Source of the DNA: an uncultured Crocinitomix sp.
GTDB taxonomy: Bacteria > Bacteroidota > Bacteroidia > Flavobacteriales_D > Crocinitomicaceae
DNA: 64,000 nucleotides
Direction of reading: 5' to 3'
NCBI GenBank assembly: GCA_937136425.1
Contig: CAKZON010000043.1
Coordinates: forward strand, 30,318-94,317
Part shown: positions 54,398 to 63,158 of the stretch, piece after piece
How the letters are laid out: each line of letters starts with the position of its first letter
Position numbering within the stretch: position 1 is the stretch's first letter
Made by a program: the position numbers and the translations under genes
The notes under the pieces: model-generated
Seen by the model: the letters and a program-made list of their open reading frames with translations, nothing else
Databases searched by the model: none
What the model was told of the DNA's origin: nothing

Positions 54398-55225
54398 ATG
54401 AGTATAGCTTATAAAATCCATCCATTTTTAGATGACCAAATAGAAAAAACATCTTTGGTTACTCTATTCATGAAAAGTAGAGACTTTTTGAAAAAAAAGT
54501 CTATTCTAAATGATGCCTATTCAAATGTGTTAGTAGAAGAATTAAAGCATGATTTTTCAGGAATTTACCAGAATGAAGATACTGCAATGGGAGTGCTTGT
54601 AAGAGCTCGTTATTTTGATCAGGAGGTCATCAAATTTATTCAAGTTAATGAGAATCCAATTATTGTCAATTTAGGCTGTGGACTAGATACACGCTATCAT
54701 AGATTAAAAGAGCACAATAAAGAGGCATTTTTTTACGATTTAGATTTGCCTGATGTGATTGACTTAAGAAGTAGGTTAATCGTTCCAGAAAAGAATAATC
54801 ATTATTTAGCACATTCTGTGTTCGAATTAAAATGGATGGAGGAACTCCAGAATAAACATCAAAATAGTCAATTTTTGTTCATTGCAGAAGGGCTATTTAT
54901 GTACCTAGATAAACCTCAAATTCGAAATCTGTTAATTGATTTAGCTCGACATTTTCCTTCAGGAGAAATTCATTTCGATATTGTAAACAAATGGACTATG
55001 AGGAATGCTACAGGTCATTCAAATATTACACCTCCGTTTAAAAGTGGTTTTAATAGAGATCTGGAAATGACCGAATGGACAGACAAACTCGTTTATTCCA
55101 AGACGAAACTATTCACCTCTGAAAAAGAATTCCAAGAAATACATTTTATAAAACGATTAATAATGAAATTTCCACGCTTTAAATATGGGTGTAGAATGCT
55201 TCATTATAAGTTCAAACAAAATTAA
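54398..55225 (+). CDS. LCM-family SAM-dependent methyltransferase
   Basis: 275 aa, cytoplasmic. The SAM-binding motif is IIVNLGCGLDTRYHRL at about residues 88-103, followed by FYDLDLPDVIDLR and FIAEGLFMYL. These are the signatures of leucine carboxyl methyltransferase-like enzymes (Ppm1/Tcmp O-methyltransferases). The substrate is unknown; in bacteria such enzymes often methylate small-molecule carboxylates or hydroxyls. Its stop is 2 bp before the next gene, so it is the first gene of the operon and may modify a metabolite or siderophore handled by the downstream TonB receptor (inference). Confidence 0.85.
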   Translation: MSIAYKIHPFLDDQIEKTSLVTLFMKSRDFLKKKSILNDAYSNVLVEELKHDFSGIYQNEDTAMGVLVRARYFDQEVIKFIQVNENPIIVNLGCGLDTRYHRLKEHNKEAFFYDLDLPDVIDLRSRLIVPEKNNHYLAHSVFELKWMEELQNKHQNSQFLFIAEGLFMYLDKPQIRNLLIDLARHFPSGEIHFDIVNKWTMRNATGHSNITPPFKSGFNRDLEMTEWTDKLVYSKTKLFTSEKEFQEIHFIKRLIMKFPRFKYGCRMLHYKFKQN

Positions 55226-55227
55226 AG

Positions 55228-55623
55228 ATGAAACATATTCATAAAGCCGCAATTCTGTGGTTAATTATAATTATTGGAATGATACTACATTTTAATTACA
55301 ACGTTGGTAAAATATTCTATGGAATAGATGTCGTAGGTGAAAATGAAACTGGACAAATACCAAATTCAACACATACAATTAGGGGACTTTTTTATCATTT
55401 ACCAATTATTTGGATTCTGATAACGATTTACATTGCTAACAAATTTGTTAAAATTGGATTGTGCATTTTGAGTTTTGTTTATACAATTGCTCATGCCATG
55501 CATTTGTTCGGTGAATATATGAAACCGGAACGTGACATCTCTCAATTGTCTCTTTTATTTCTAGTCTTAATTGTTTCGTTTCTACTCAATTATGAATATT
55601 ATAAATCAATTAATGAGAAGTAA
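55228..55623 (+). CDS. Small four-helix membrane protein
   Basis: 131 aa with four hydrophobic helices (AAILWLIIIIGMILHF, LPIIWILITIYIANKF, IGLCILSFVYTIAHAMHL, LSLLFLVLIVSFLLNY). A histidine-rich third helix and the following MHLFGEYMK could bind metal, but this is speculative. No family was recognised. It sits between the methyltransferase and TonB-receptor genes, overlapping the latter by 11 bp. Confidence 0.65.
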   Translation: MKHIHKAAILWLIIIIGMILHFNYNVGKIFYGIDVVGENETGQIPNSTHTIRGLFYHLPIIWILITIYIANKFVKIGLCILSFVYTIAHAMHLFGEYMKPERDISQLSLLFLVLIVSFLLNYEYYKSINEK

Positions 55624-57973
55624 ACTATTCAATTTAATTTTTTTCCTATCCTTTGCTTTAGGAGAACATTGCGCACACGCGCAATTGTCGTTAACGCAGG
55701 ATTTGACAGGCCGAGTTGTAAATAAAACTACTCAAAAAGGAATTCCAGGAGTAAAAGTCGTAGTGACTGATGTGGACCCCATTTTGTTTGGAATAACTGA
55801 TACTTCAGGGTATTACTTGATAAAATCAGTTGAATTAGGAACACATTCAATTTCATTTTCATCTATTGGGTTTGAAAGAAGTGAATGGGATCAAATTAAT
55901 TTTACTTCAGGGAAACAAGTCATTCTCAATGTCGGGCTTGTCGAAACAAATGAAGTGCTTGAACAAGTTACAATCAGCACTTCTCGAAATGGGCGCCCAG
56001 TTAATTTGATGGCCAATGTTTCTGCTCGATCAATAGATATTTCTAAAACGCTCAAGTTTCCAGGTAGCATAGGAGACATTTCACGAATTGTCACTGCATA
56101 CCCCGGAGTTTCAGGACCGCCTTATGCTTCATTTAATTTTGTAACCGTAAGAGGAAATTCTCCTTCTGCCACAAAACATCAGTTAAACGGAGTTGAAATG
56201 ATTAATTCTAATCATTTGGCAACGGCATCTGGAACAGGCGGAATGATTAGTGTCACAAGTATGAACTCATTGGATAAATTCGATTTTTATACCAGTGCTT
56301 TTCCTGCTGAATTTTTTAATGCAACTGGTAGTGTTTTTGATCTCAAACTAAGGAATGGAAATCTGTCGAAATACGAAAATTCTATAGGCCTTAGTTTTTT
56401 AGGTTTGGATTTGTTTTCTGAAGGACCATTAAAGAAGAAAAACGCTTCCTATTTGGTTAACTACAGGTACTCAACATTTGGACTTATTGATAAACTGATC
56501 GCTATTAATGCAATCCCCAAATATCAAGATTTAACCGTTAATTTATATAACCAAACCGACAAATTTGGGCAATTCAATTTGTTTTTTGTAGGTGGATTAA
56601 GTGATTATAATTTTAATGTTGAATATGATTCGACAAAATGGGAAAACATTAATGATAGATCACAAAGGAATAGAGGGTCGGATATAGGTGTGCTAGGGCT
56701 CAAGCATCAAATTAAAGCAGGGCAAAAATCATTTTGGAATACAACTATTTCAGGGCAACTGGGTAGAAATTTTAACTATCAAAACTATCTTCAAGATGAC
56801 CTAACTTTTGACAAACGTGATTCTATTTATCATACTTCTTATCAATTTGATATACACACTACTCTAAATACCCGATTCTCTAGACGCCATTTTAATAAAA
56901 CGGGGATTCGACTTTCATCCAAATTCAATAATCTTTATGCAATTCAATACAACTGGTTAAAAAGTGATTTTGATACGCTTGTGAATAATCTAGTGAATTT
57001 TAATCTACTGTCAATCTATTCAAATTCTAAAATTTTAATAACCGATAAAACGTACATAATTGCAGGAGTCAATGCGAATTATAATGATTTAGAAAATAGA
57101 ATAAACATAGAGCCAAGATTTGGATTGAGACATATGCTTACTCCAAATACGCAATTGAATTTTGGTGCAGGTTTGTATAGTAAGCTAGAACATCAATTAG
57201 TTTATTACAGCAATTATTTTGACAATGAAGGCCTTGTTACCATAAGTCCGAACTTAAACCTTGAATCTCAGAAATCTGTGCATACAGTGTTTGGTGTCGA
57301 CCATTATTATTCAAAAAGGGTTCATCATAAAAGCGAAGTTTATTATCAATATATCTACAATAGTCCAGCGAGCTCCATTAGTGGGTTTTCAATGATTTCA
57401 AATCTGGCTTATAATTCGCCACAAATTTTGGATACCAAATCTACCGGATGGAATTATGGCTTAGAAACAACTATCGAAGGATATTTTGACCAAGCCTATT
57501 TTATTGTTTCGGGTACTTGGTTCGATTCTAAATATAAAGGGGGAGATGGTATTATTCGAAATACTGAAGCAAATTCTTCATATGGAGGAAACGTTATTTT
57601 AGGCAAGAGTTTCAGAATAGGAAAGAAAAAAGGGAAGACTAACCTTATTGAAACGAATATTAGTTTTTCGGGAAATGGAGGTCTTTATTATTCTCCTGTA
57701 GATTTGGAAGAATCAATAAAACACCAACGCACAGTTCACGATTTTTCTCAAGCAAATAGCTTACGAAGAGCTCCAACAATGAGGGTTGATTATTCATTTT
57801 CTTTTCAATTTAATAAACCCAAGTACTCAGGCAAATTTTTTATACAAATAAAGAATCTGTACAGTAATAAGGTGGTTACGTATGATTATTTCGATACAAT
57901 ATCTCAAACAATAAAACCATTTACGGATTTTGGTTTAGTTCCCGTTCTAGGTGTAAAATTTGACTTTAGATGA
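55613..57973 (+). CDS. TonB-dependent outer-membrane receptor
   Basis: 786 aa from the ATG at 55613, which gives a signal peptide (MRSKLFNLIFFLSFALGEHC); a frame from 55571 is longer but buries it. Residues about 25-110 are a carboxypeptidase-regulatory-like domain (TGRVVNKTTQKGIPGVKVVV, GYYLIKSVELGTHSISFSSI). A plug domain follows (VTVRGNSPSATKHQLNGVEM), then a 22-strand-type barrel ending LVPVLGVKFDFR with terminal Phe. It should import a ligand using TonB energy. Downstream PepSY and small membrane proteins favour an iron chelate. It overlaps the next gene by 4 bp. Confidence 0.9.
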   Translation: MRSKLFNLIFFLSFALGEHCAHAQLSLTQDLTGRVVNKTTQKGIPGVKVVVTDVDPILFGITDTSGYYLIKSVELGTHSISFSSIGFERSEWDQINFTSGKQVILNVGLVETNEVLEQVTISTSRNGRPVNLMANVSARSIDISKTLKFPGSIGDISRIVTAYPGVSGPPYASFNFVTVRGNSPSATKHQLNGVEMINSNHLATASGTGGMISVTSMNSLDKFDFYTSAFPAEFFNATGSVFDLKLRNGNLSKYENSIGLSFLGLDLFSEGPLKKKNASYLVNYRYSTFGLIDKLIAINAIPKYQDLTVNLYNQTDKFGQFNLFFVGGLSDYNFNVEYDSTKWENINDRSQRNRGSDIGVLGLKHQIKAGQKSFWNTTISGQLGRNFNYQNYLQDDLTFDKRDSIYHTSYQFDIHTTLNTRFSRRHFNKTGIRLSSKFNNLYAIQYNWLKSDFDTLVNNLVNFNLLSIYSNSKILITDKTYIIAGVNANYNDLENRINIEPRFGLRHMLTPNTQLNFGAGLYSKLEHQLVYYSNYFDNEGLVTISPNLNLESQKSVHTVFGVDHYYSKRVHHKSEVYYQYIYNSPASSISGFSMISNLAYNSPQILDTKSTGWNYGLETTIEGYFDQAYFIVSGTWFDSKYKGGDGIIRNTEANSSYGGNVILGKSFRIGKKKGKTNLIETNISFSGNGGLYYSPVDLEESIKHQRTVHDFSQANSLRRAPTMRVDYSFSFQFNKPKYSGKFFIQIKNLYSNKVVTYDYFDTISQTIKPFTDFGLVPVLGVKFDFR

Positions 57974-58260
57974 TTCTATTTTTATGCATTTCAGAAATTT
58001 TTCTTTTGGGTTTTCTTTTTCTGCTTGTTGATAGAAAGGAAACAAAGGCATTAGAAGTAAAGCACAAAAAACTCCTTAAAAAATTGAGTCTATCAATCCT
58101 ATTGTTGCTCATTTTATTTGGTTTTTATATGAGTCCTACTGTTGGATTAATACCATTATTGGTAAATATGCTTTATGTAAGTACAATTGTTTTTTATCCG
58201 GAAAAAACTGTTTTGTTAGCTTTTATTTGGCTTTTGCCCCTTACCCTATATTACATTTAA
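57970..58260 (+). CDS. Small three-helix membrane protein
   Basis: 96 aa. Hydrophobic segments at about 2-20, 36-60 and 64-93 (LLLLILFGFYMSPTVGLIPL), with a lysine-rich loop (KETKALEVKHKKLLKK). The ATG overlaps the TonB-receptor stop by 4 bp. Similar small membrane proteins often lie between a siderophore receptor and a PepSY protein; the family was not recognised. Confidence 0.6.
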   Translation: MILFLCISEIFLLGFLFLLVDRKETKALEVKHKKLLKKLSLSILLLLILFGFYMSPTVGLIPLLVNMLYVSTIVFYPEKTVLLAFIWLLPLTLYYI

Positions 58261-58261
58261 T

Positions 58262-58540
58262 ATGCCAGCAAATAAGAAATATTTAGCGGAATCTTCGGGG
58301 CAAAAAATTGTTTCATTGTTCAATGGATTTATAGGAGGTTATTTACTTAGTCAAAGTTTTCATTTATTGTTCGGGCTGTTTTTTGATGAGGTAAATGTTA
58401 TTGTTGTTTCTGTTTTTACAATGATGTTGGTGTGGCCAACATTTATGGTGCTTGCTTTTTTAATAAAACCAAGATGGTTGTGTTCTCTCATTTATTTTGG
58501 CAGCTCTTTTTTAATCATGTCTATTGCTTATAATTTATGA
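58262..58540 (+). CDS. DUF3649-like small membrane protein
   Basis: 92 aa with three membrane helices (FIGGYLLSQSFHLLFGLFF, VFTMMLVWPTFMVLAFLI, SLIYFGSSFLIMSIAY). The size, layout and position just before a PepSY protein resemble DUF3649 proteins of iron-uptake operons. The match is by layout rather than strong motifs. It overlaps the PepSY gene by 4 bp (ATGA). Confidence 0.55.
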   Translation: MPANKKYLAESSGQKIVSLFNGFIGGYLLSQSFHLLFGLFFDEVNVIVVSVFTMMLVWPTFMVLAFLIKPRWLCSLIYFGSSFLIMSIAYNL

Positions 58541-60000
58541 TATTAAATAATAGACTTCATAATATTAGTTTAAACTTGCATACAGTTAGTGGGGTGATTT
58601 TATGTGTGATTTTGTTCGTTATTTTTTATTGCGGAGCATTTGCATTGTTTAAAAATGACATTGCTGCTTGGGAAGAAAGAGTTGATTTACAAAAAGAACT
58701 GCCTTCAGGTACTAATTTATTAGATGACGTTTATCATAATCTTCAAAATAAAGGAAACTATCAAAATCGAGAAATATTAATTTTTCAATTTGAAGATAAG
58801 TCTAATTTTAAATTGTTTGTAGCAGGAGATAGTACATATAAACGAGAATTCTTTCACTTTACTGACCGTTTAAAAGAACGCCCAAACTATACAAGTTTAA
58901 ATGACTTGCTTTATCATATTCATTATTTAAGACCTATTCCAATAGCTGGTATTTATATTGCTGGAATAGTATGTTTATTATTTGTGTTTTCCATTATTAC
59001 AGGAGTATTAGTACAACTCAAAAAATTCTTTAAGGATTTCTTTTTACTTAGAAAAAGAAAGAAGCGATTAACTTTTTTAAAAGATTCTCATGTTGCATTA
59101 GGAGTAATAACTCTTCCATTTCAATTGATGTTTGCAGTTACTGGTGGCGTGTTTTGTCTTTTATTAATTCTAATAATTCCACAAGTATTAGTACAGTTTA
59201 ATGGAGATACCTCCAAGATGGAAAAATATTTTGAGGATGTTCCAGCTACAGTAGAATCATTAAATAAACCTTTACATTTTAACGAATTATCTTCATTCGT
59301 AAATGAATTTGAAATGGAAAATGAGGTAAGCTTGAATTATTTAAGAATTTACCATTTTGGAGATGAAAATATGCAGCTCTTAATGGCTGGAAGAAAAGAT
59401 GAGGTAGATAGCGAAATTAAAAGTTTGTATCAAGCTAGCACTGGAGTATTGGTGGAGCATTATTCAAATGAGGAGGCAGCATTATTTGAGCATGTAAATA
59501 ATTGGTTGTCTGACTTACATTATGCAAATTTTGGAGGAGTTGCTGTTAAGTTTATCTATTTCATATTAGCACTAATTTCTTGTGTTGTTTTTTATTCAGG
59601 TGGATTATTATGGATAGAAACTCGGAAGAAAAAACTGAAAAGAATCGATTTTTATTTTGAAGGAATTATTTGGGGACTAATTGTAGCGGTGATATTTTCA
59701 TTTTTAATGCGCTATTGGGTTGCATCTGTTACTACTCTTTTTTATGGCGTTTGGATTCTATGGGCAGTCTTAGTTTTTGTAATTGGAGGAAATAAATATG
59801 TGCGAATTAGTAAACTGGTAGCATTAGCACTCACCCTCATTTTTCTTACTCATTATTTCTTGGCAGAGGATTTTAATTCAATTCATAAGTTAACGATTCC
59901 TTTTATGTGTATAGCTGCAATGGTCGTGTTTATTCTTTACCAACAAACAGCATTATTTAATATAAAGAAAACTCAAACTACACGAACTAATAAAGAGTAA
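58537..60000 (+). CDS. PepSY-associated membrane protein
   Basis: 487 aa. The start LHNISLNLHTVSGVILCVIL is the PepSY_TM first helix with its conserved His. Periplasmic PepSY domains follow (about 70-130 and 215-300), then further helices (IPIAGIYIAGIVCLLFVF, SHVALGVITLPFQLMFAVTG, LHYANFGGVAVKFIYFIL) and a multi-helix C-terminus. Paired histidines in the helices suggest haem binding, as proposed for FegB/PiuB-type ferric-siderophore reductases. It is an inner-membrane protein. Its place after a TonB receptor and before ApbE supports an electron-transfer role in metal uptake. Confidence 0.85.
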   Translation: MILNNRLHNISLNLHTVSGVILCVILFVIFYCGAFALFKNDIAAWEERVDLQKELPSGTNLLDDVYHNLQNKGNYQNREILIFQFEDKSNFKLFVAGDSTYKREFFHFTDRLKERPNYTSLNDLLYHIHYLRPIPIAGIYIAGIVCLLFVFSIITGVLVQLKKFFKDFFLLRKRKKRLTFLKDSHVALGVITLPFQLMFAVTGGVFCLLLILIIPQVLVQFNGDTSKMEKYFEDVPATVESLNKPLHFNELSSFVNEFEMENEVSLNYLRIYHFGDENMQLLMAGRKDEVDSEIKSLYQASTGVLVEHYSNEEAALFEHVNNWLSDLHYANFGGVAVKFIYFILALISCVVFYSGGLLWIETRKKKLKRIDFYFEGIIWGLIVAVIFSFLMRYWVASVTTLFYGVWILWAVLVFVIGGNKYVRISKLVALALTLIFLTHYFLAEDFNSIHKLTIPFMCIAAMVVFILYQQTALFNIKKTQTTRTNKE

Positions 60001-60003
60001 GAA

Positions 60004-61539
60004 ATGAGATGTTCATTTCAACATATCATTCTTATAATTGCTCTGTTTCAATGCGGTTCTTTCACTGCGTTTAATCAATCTATTTTTAATGCAAATGTGG
60101 TGCATGAAGTTCGGTTGACTATTGAAATTGAAAATTATTGGGAGATATTAGAAACAAATTATCAAAACTATTTGGAGAATAATTCAAAAGTCTATATTCC
60201 GGTTGATATTGAAATTGATAATGAAGATTTGGATTCGGTTGGATTACGATTTAAAGGACACTATTCAAACACGGGATTTGAAGGAGTGAAAAAACCATTT
60301 AAGTTAGATTTTAATGAGTTTATAAAAGACCAAACATTTAATGGGATAAAAAAAATGAATTTGCAAAATTTTGCAGCTGACCCATCATTTTTGAGAGATT
60401 ACACAAGCTATTTTATCTTCAAACAATTTAATATTATTTCTCCACGTGCAGCATACGCCAAGCTCTATATTAATGACCAATACTGGGGACTTTATTTAAT
60501 TGTAGAGCAAATAGATGATATGTTTTTAGAAGACAATTTTAAAATTTCAAATGGTAATCTGTTTAAATGTGTTAATGACACTAAACTTGAATATAACGAA
60601 GAAGAGTTAAAGGCAGATTTTGAATTAAAAACAAATAAAGAAGAAAATAACTGGAGCGATTTTTTTGATTTAGTTTCTGAAATAAATAATCCTTATGCCT
60701 TTGACTTTGCAGAAAGTATTACGGGGAAATTTGACTTAGACTCGTATTATAACTGTTTAATTATTGATGTATTATTAAATAATTGGGACTCTTATCATGT
60801 AAATGGGCGTAATTTTTTTCTCTACCAAAACCCTGAAGATGATAAGTTTTATTGGATACCTTGGGATTATAACCTTGCTTTTTGGGATACAAATATGAAC
60901 CTGTTTCCTAAAACAAACAATAAGAGCAATGAACTAACTCCATTAGTAAAATCAATTCTTACAAATCAAATATTAAAAGCAAAATATATTCACCTATTCT
61001 GCCAAAGAATATCAGACTTAAATCTAAATGCAATAATTAGCGAAATTGATTCAAAAGTAAAACTGATAAAACCGTTTGTTATAGCAGATACAAATAAGTT
61101 TTATTCGAATGAAGCATTTATTAAAAATATCAATGAAGGAGTTACTGTGAAAATGGTTCGGTCAGGAGAATTAAAGGATGTTTACTTGCCAGGTATTACC
61201 AAATCAATCACGGATAGAAGAAATTTTTTGTTCTCAGAAATTGCGAATTATCCTGATGGTTGTTATAGCGAAAATATCAATAATGAATACGTTTCAGTAC
61301 ATCCAACCCCTATCCAATCAAATGCCGTTATAAAGGTTGATCTTCATAATTATGAGGAACAATTAACTATGCACATAATTGATGTGTCTGGCAGAATTAT
61401 AGCATCAACAGAAATCTGGAATTCAACTGCCCCTTTTATTTTTTCATTTGAATATTTTTCAGATGGGAACTATTTAATTCATGTAGAATCTAAGGATCAA
61501 AGAATAAATCTTTTTAAAAAAATAATGATTATTAAATGA
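60004..61539 (+). CDS. Secreted CotH-family kinase with T9SS signal
   Basis: 511 aa. A signal peptide is followed by a CotH kinase domain: GLRFKGHYSNTG and KKPFKLDFNEF (N-lobe), MNLQNFAADPSFLRDY, YAKLYINDQYWGLYLIVEQI, then the catalytic region LLNNWDSYHVNGRN (D262, N267) and WIPWDYNLAFWD (D288). The C-terminus (VHPTPIQSNAVIKV to LFKKIMIIK) is a somewhat atypical type A sorting domain. CotH from spore-formers phosphorylates Ser-rich coat proteins; secreted relatives are widespread in Bacteroidetes. It overlaps the thioredoxin gene by 4 bp. The DUF3570 protein three genes further on, with its Ser-rich acidic repeats, is a candidate substrate (inference). Confidence 0.88.
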   Translation: MRCSFQHIILIIALFQCGSFTAFNQSIFNANVVHEVRLTIEIENYWEILETNYQNYLENNSKVYIPVDIEIDNEDLDSVGLRFKGHYSNTGFEGVKKPFKLDFNEFIKDQTFNGIKKMNLQNFAADPSFLRDYTSYFIFKQFNIISPRAAYAKLYINDQYWGLYLIVEQIDDMFLEDNFKISNGNLFKCVNDTKLEYNEEELKADFELKTNKEENNWSDFFDLVSEINNPYAFDFAESITGKFDLDSYYNCLIIDVLLNNWDSYHVNGRNFFLYQNPEDDKFYWIPWDYNLAFWDTNMNLFPKTNNKSNELTPLVKSILTNQILKAKYIHLFCQRISDLNLNAIISEIDSKVKLIKPFVIADTNKFYSNEAFIKNINEGVTVKMVRSGELKDVYLPGITKSITDRRNFLFSEIANYPDGCYSENINNEYVSVHPTPIQSNAVIKVDLHNYEEQLTMHIIDVSGRIIASTEIWNSTAPFIFSFEYFSDGNYLIHVESKDQRINLFKKIMIIK

Positions 61540-61958
61540 AAATTATATTACTCATAATAGCGGTATTAAATATATCGGAAAACTTCAATTCTCCAGAAGC
61601 ATTGTTTAAAGCCTCTAAAGAGAATAATAAACCTGTGCTAATTTTCTTTTCAGGTTCTGACTGGTGCCACAATTGCATGAAAATGGATGAAAAGGTGGTT
61701 AAAACATCTCTGTTTTCAGAAAAAATAGAATCTAGAACAGTTTTTTATCAAGCAGATTTTCCTCAAAAAAATAAACAGGAAAAAACAACAATTAAAATGA
61801 ATGAGGAGTTGGCTGATGCTTATAATTCAAGTGGCATTTTCCCTCTTCTTGTATTGATTGATGGAGATAAATCAGTACTGCAAAAGACGACTTTTGTAAG
61901 TAGCGACCCAAGTTTTTACGTTGACCTTTTTTCAAAAGATATAGATGCAAATAATTAG
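61536..61958 (+). CDS. Thioredoxin-family protein (CHNC)
   Basis: 140 aa. A short hydrophobic N-terminus (MKIILLIIAVLNI) may export it. The thioredoxin fold has active site W43-CHNC (C44, C47) in FFSGSDWCHNCMKMDEKV, and the cis-Pro region SGIFPLLVLIDG. Small thioredoxins of this type are commonly linked to ApbE and DUF4266/DUF3570 genes. It could reduce or insert cysteines in the Cys-rich DUF4266 lipoprotein. It overlaps apbE by 14 bp. Confidence 0.85.
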   Translation: MKIILLIIAVLNISENFNSPEALFKASKENNKPVLIFFSGSDWCHNCMKMDEKVVKTSLFSEKIESRTVFYQADFPQKNKQEKTTIKMNEELADAYNSSGIFPLLVLIDGDKSVLQKTTFVSSDPSFYVDLFSKDIDANN

Positions 61959-62943
61959 ACTATTAATATTGCTTTTTTGGATTTCCAACAGAGTGTTTGC
62001 CTTGGATGGTGAATTGAAAGAATACACTATTCATAACAATGTAATGGGGAGTGATTTTTATGTCACCATAACTCATTCAGATAGTGACAAAGCAGACAAG
62101 GTTTTGAGTAACTCTATGACTATCGCTAAAAACATTGAAAAACAAATATCATCTTGGATAGATTCATCAGAAACATCCCAAATAAATTTGAATGCAGGAA
62201 TACAACCAGTAAAAGTGTCAATTGAGTTATTTCAGTTAATCAAAAGAAGTCTGTACCTGTCCAAAATTTCAAATGGATTGTTTGACATAACCTATGCGAG
62301 TTTAGACAACTATTGGTACTTCAATAAAAAAATGGATCATTTTCCTACCGCCGAGGAAGTAAAACACGCCCAAGAATTAATTGATTATAAAAAGGTTATA
62401 ATCAATGATAATGATACCACAGTTTTTTTAACGGATGACGGAATGCGGATTGGGTTTGGCGCTATTGGTAAAGGTTATGCTGCAAATAAAATGAAAGAGT
62501 ACTTAGTAACTCAAAATGTTTTTGGTGGAATTGTCAATGCAGGTGGTGATATATCAGCGTGGGGAAAAAATCAATTGAATCAATATTGGACTATTGCCAT
62601 TGCAAATCCTGAAAATAAAAATGAAACCCTTGCTTATCTTGAAATAAAAAATGAGTCAATTGTTACTTCAGGTAATTATGAAAGGTTTATAATGCACGAG
62701 GGCGAAAAATATAGTCATATTATCAACCCAATTACTGGCTATCCTGCCAAAGGCATTCAAAGTGTTACAGTTTTATGTCCTGATGCTGAATTAGGAGATG
62801 CATTGGCGACAGCCGTGTTCATTATGAGCGCAAACGAAGGAATTAAATTTATTGATGGTCTAAAAAATGTCGAAGCAATTATTGTTGATGACTCAAATCA
62901 AATATTTACAACAGAAAAAATAAACCTTATTCATGAAGAATAG
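61945..62943 (+). CDS. apbE: FAD:protein FMN transferase ApbE
   Basis: 332 aa with a signal peptide (MQIIRLLILLFWISNRVFA). Family motifs: NVMGSDFYVTI, QISSWIDSSETSQINLNAG, GFGAIGKGYAANKMKEYL, GGIVNAGGDISAWG, then HIINPITGYP and the metal-site segment LGDALATAVFIM. ApbE attaches FMN through a phosphodiester bond to Thr/Ser of extracytoplasmic redox proteins. The target in this operon is not clear: no canonical (S/D)GAT-type flavinylation motif was seen in the neighbours that lie fully in the window. Overlaps of 14 bp and 11 bp bind it to its neighbours. Confidence 0.93.
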   Translation: MQIIRLLILLFWISNRVFALDGELKEYTIHNNVMGSDFYVTITHSDSDKADKVLSNSMTIAKNIEKQISSWIDSSETSQINLNAGIQPVKVSIELFQLIKRSLYLSKISNGLFDITYASLDNYWYFNKKMDHFPTAEEVKHAQELIDYKKVIINDNDTTVFLTDDGMRIGFGAIGKGYAANKMKEYLVTQNVFGGIVNAGGDISAWGKNQLNQYWTIAIANPENKNETLAYLEIKNESIVTSGNYERFIMHEGEKYSHIINPITGYPAKGIQSVTVLCPDAELGDALATAVFIMSANEGIKFIDGLKNVEAIIVDDSNQIFTTEKINLIHEE

Positions 62944-63157
62944 AAAAAAATTGGCTGGAGGCTGCTCTGTGCTATTATTAATTGCTTTTACGTCTTGCGT
63001 GGAAGTGAAAGAATATCAACGTAATTTTTTAAATGACTCAGACATGGAAGTGTCTCAAGGTCTTATAAACAGTTATGAAAACAATTTTCAAAATTACAGA
63101 GAAAGCGCTACAGGTGGTAACTCAGGTAAAACGGGAGGTGGCTGCGGCTGTAATTAA
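62933..63157 (+). CDS. DUF4266 small Cys/Gly-rich lipoprotein
   Basis: 74 aa. Lipoprotein leader (LIAFTSCVEVKEYQ), a short helix and a Gly-rich tail ending GKTGGGCGCN. The LND...ESATGG...CGCN layout is typical of DUF4266, a family almost always next to DUF3570. The terminal C-G-C could bind metal or be handled by the neighbouring thioredoxin. It overlaps apbE by 11 bp and stops 1 bp before the DUF3570 ATG. Confidence 0.85.
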   Translation: MKNRKKLAGGCSVLLLIAFTSCVEVKEYQRNFLNDSDMEVSQGLINSYENNFQNYRESATGGNSGKTGGGCGCN

Positions 63158-63158
63158 T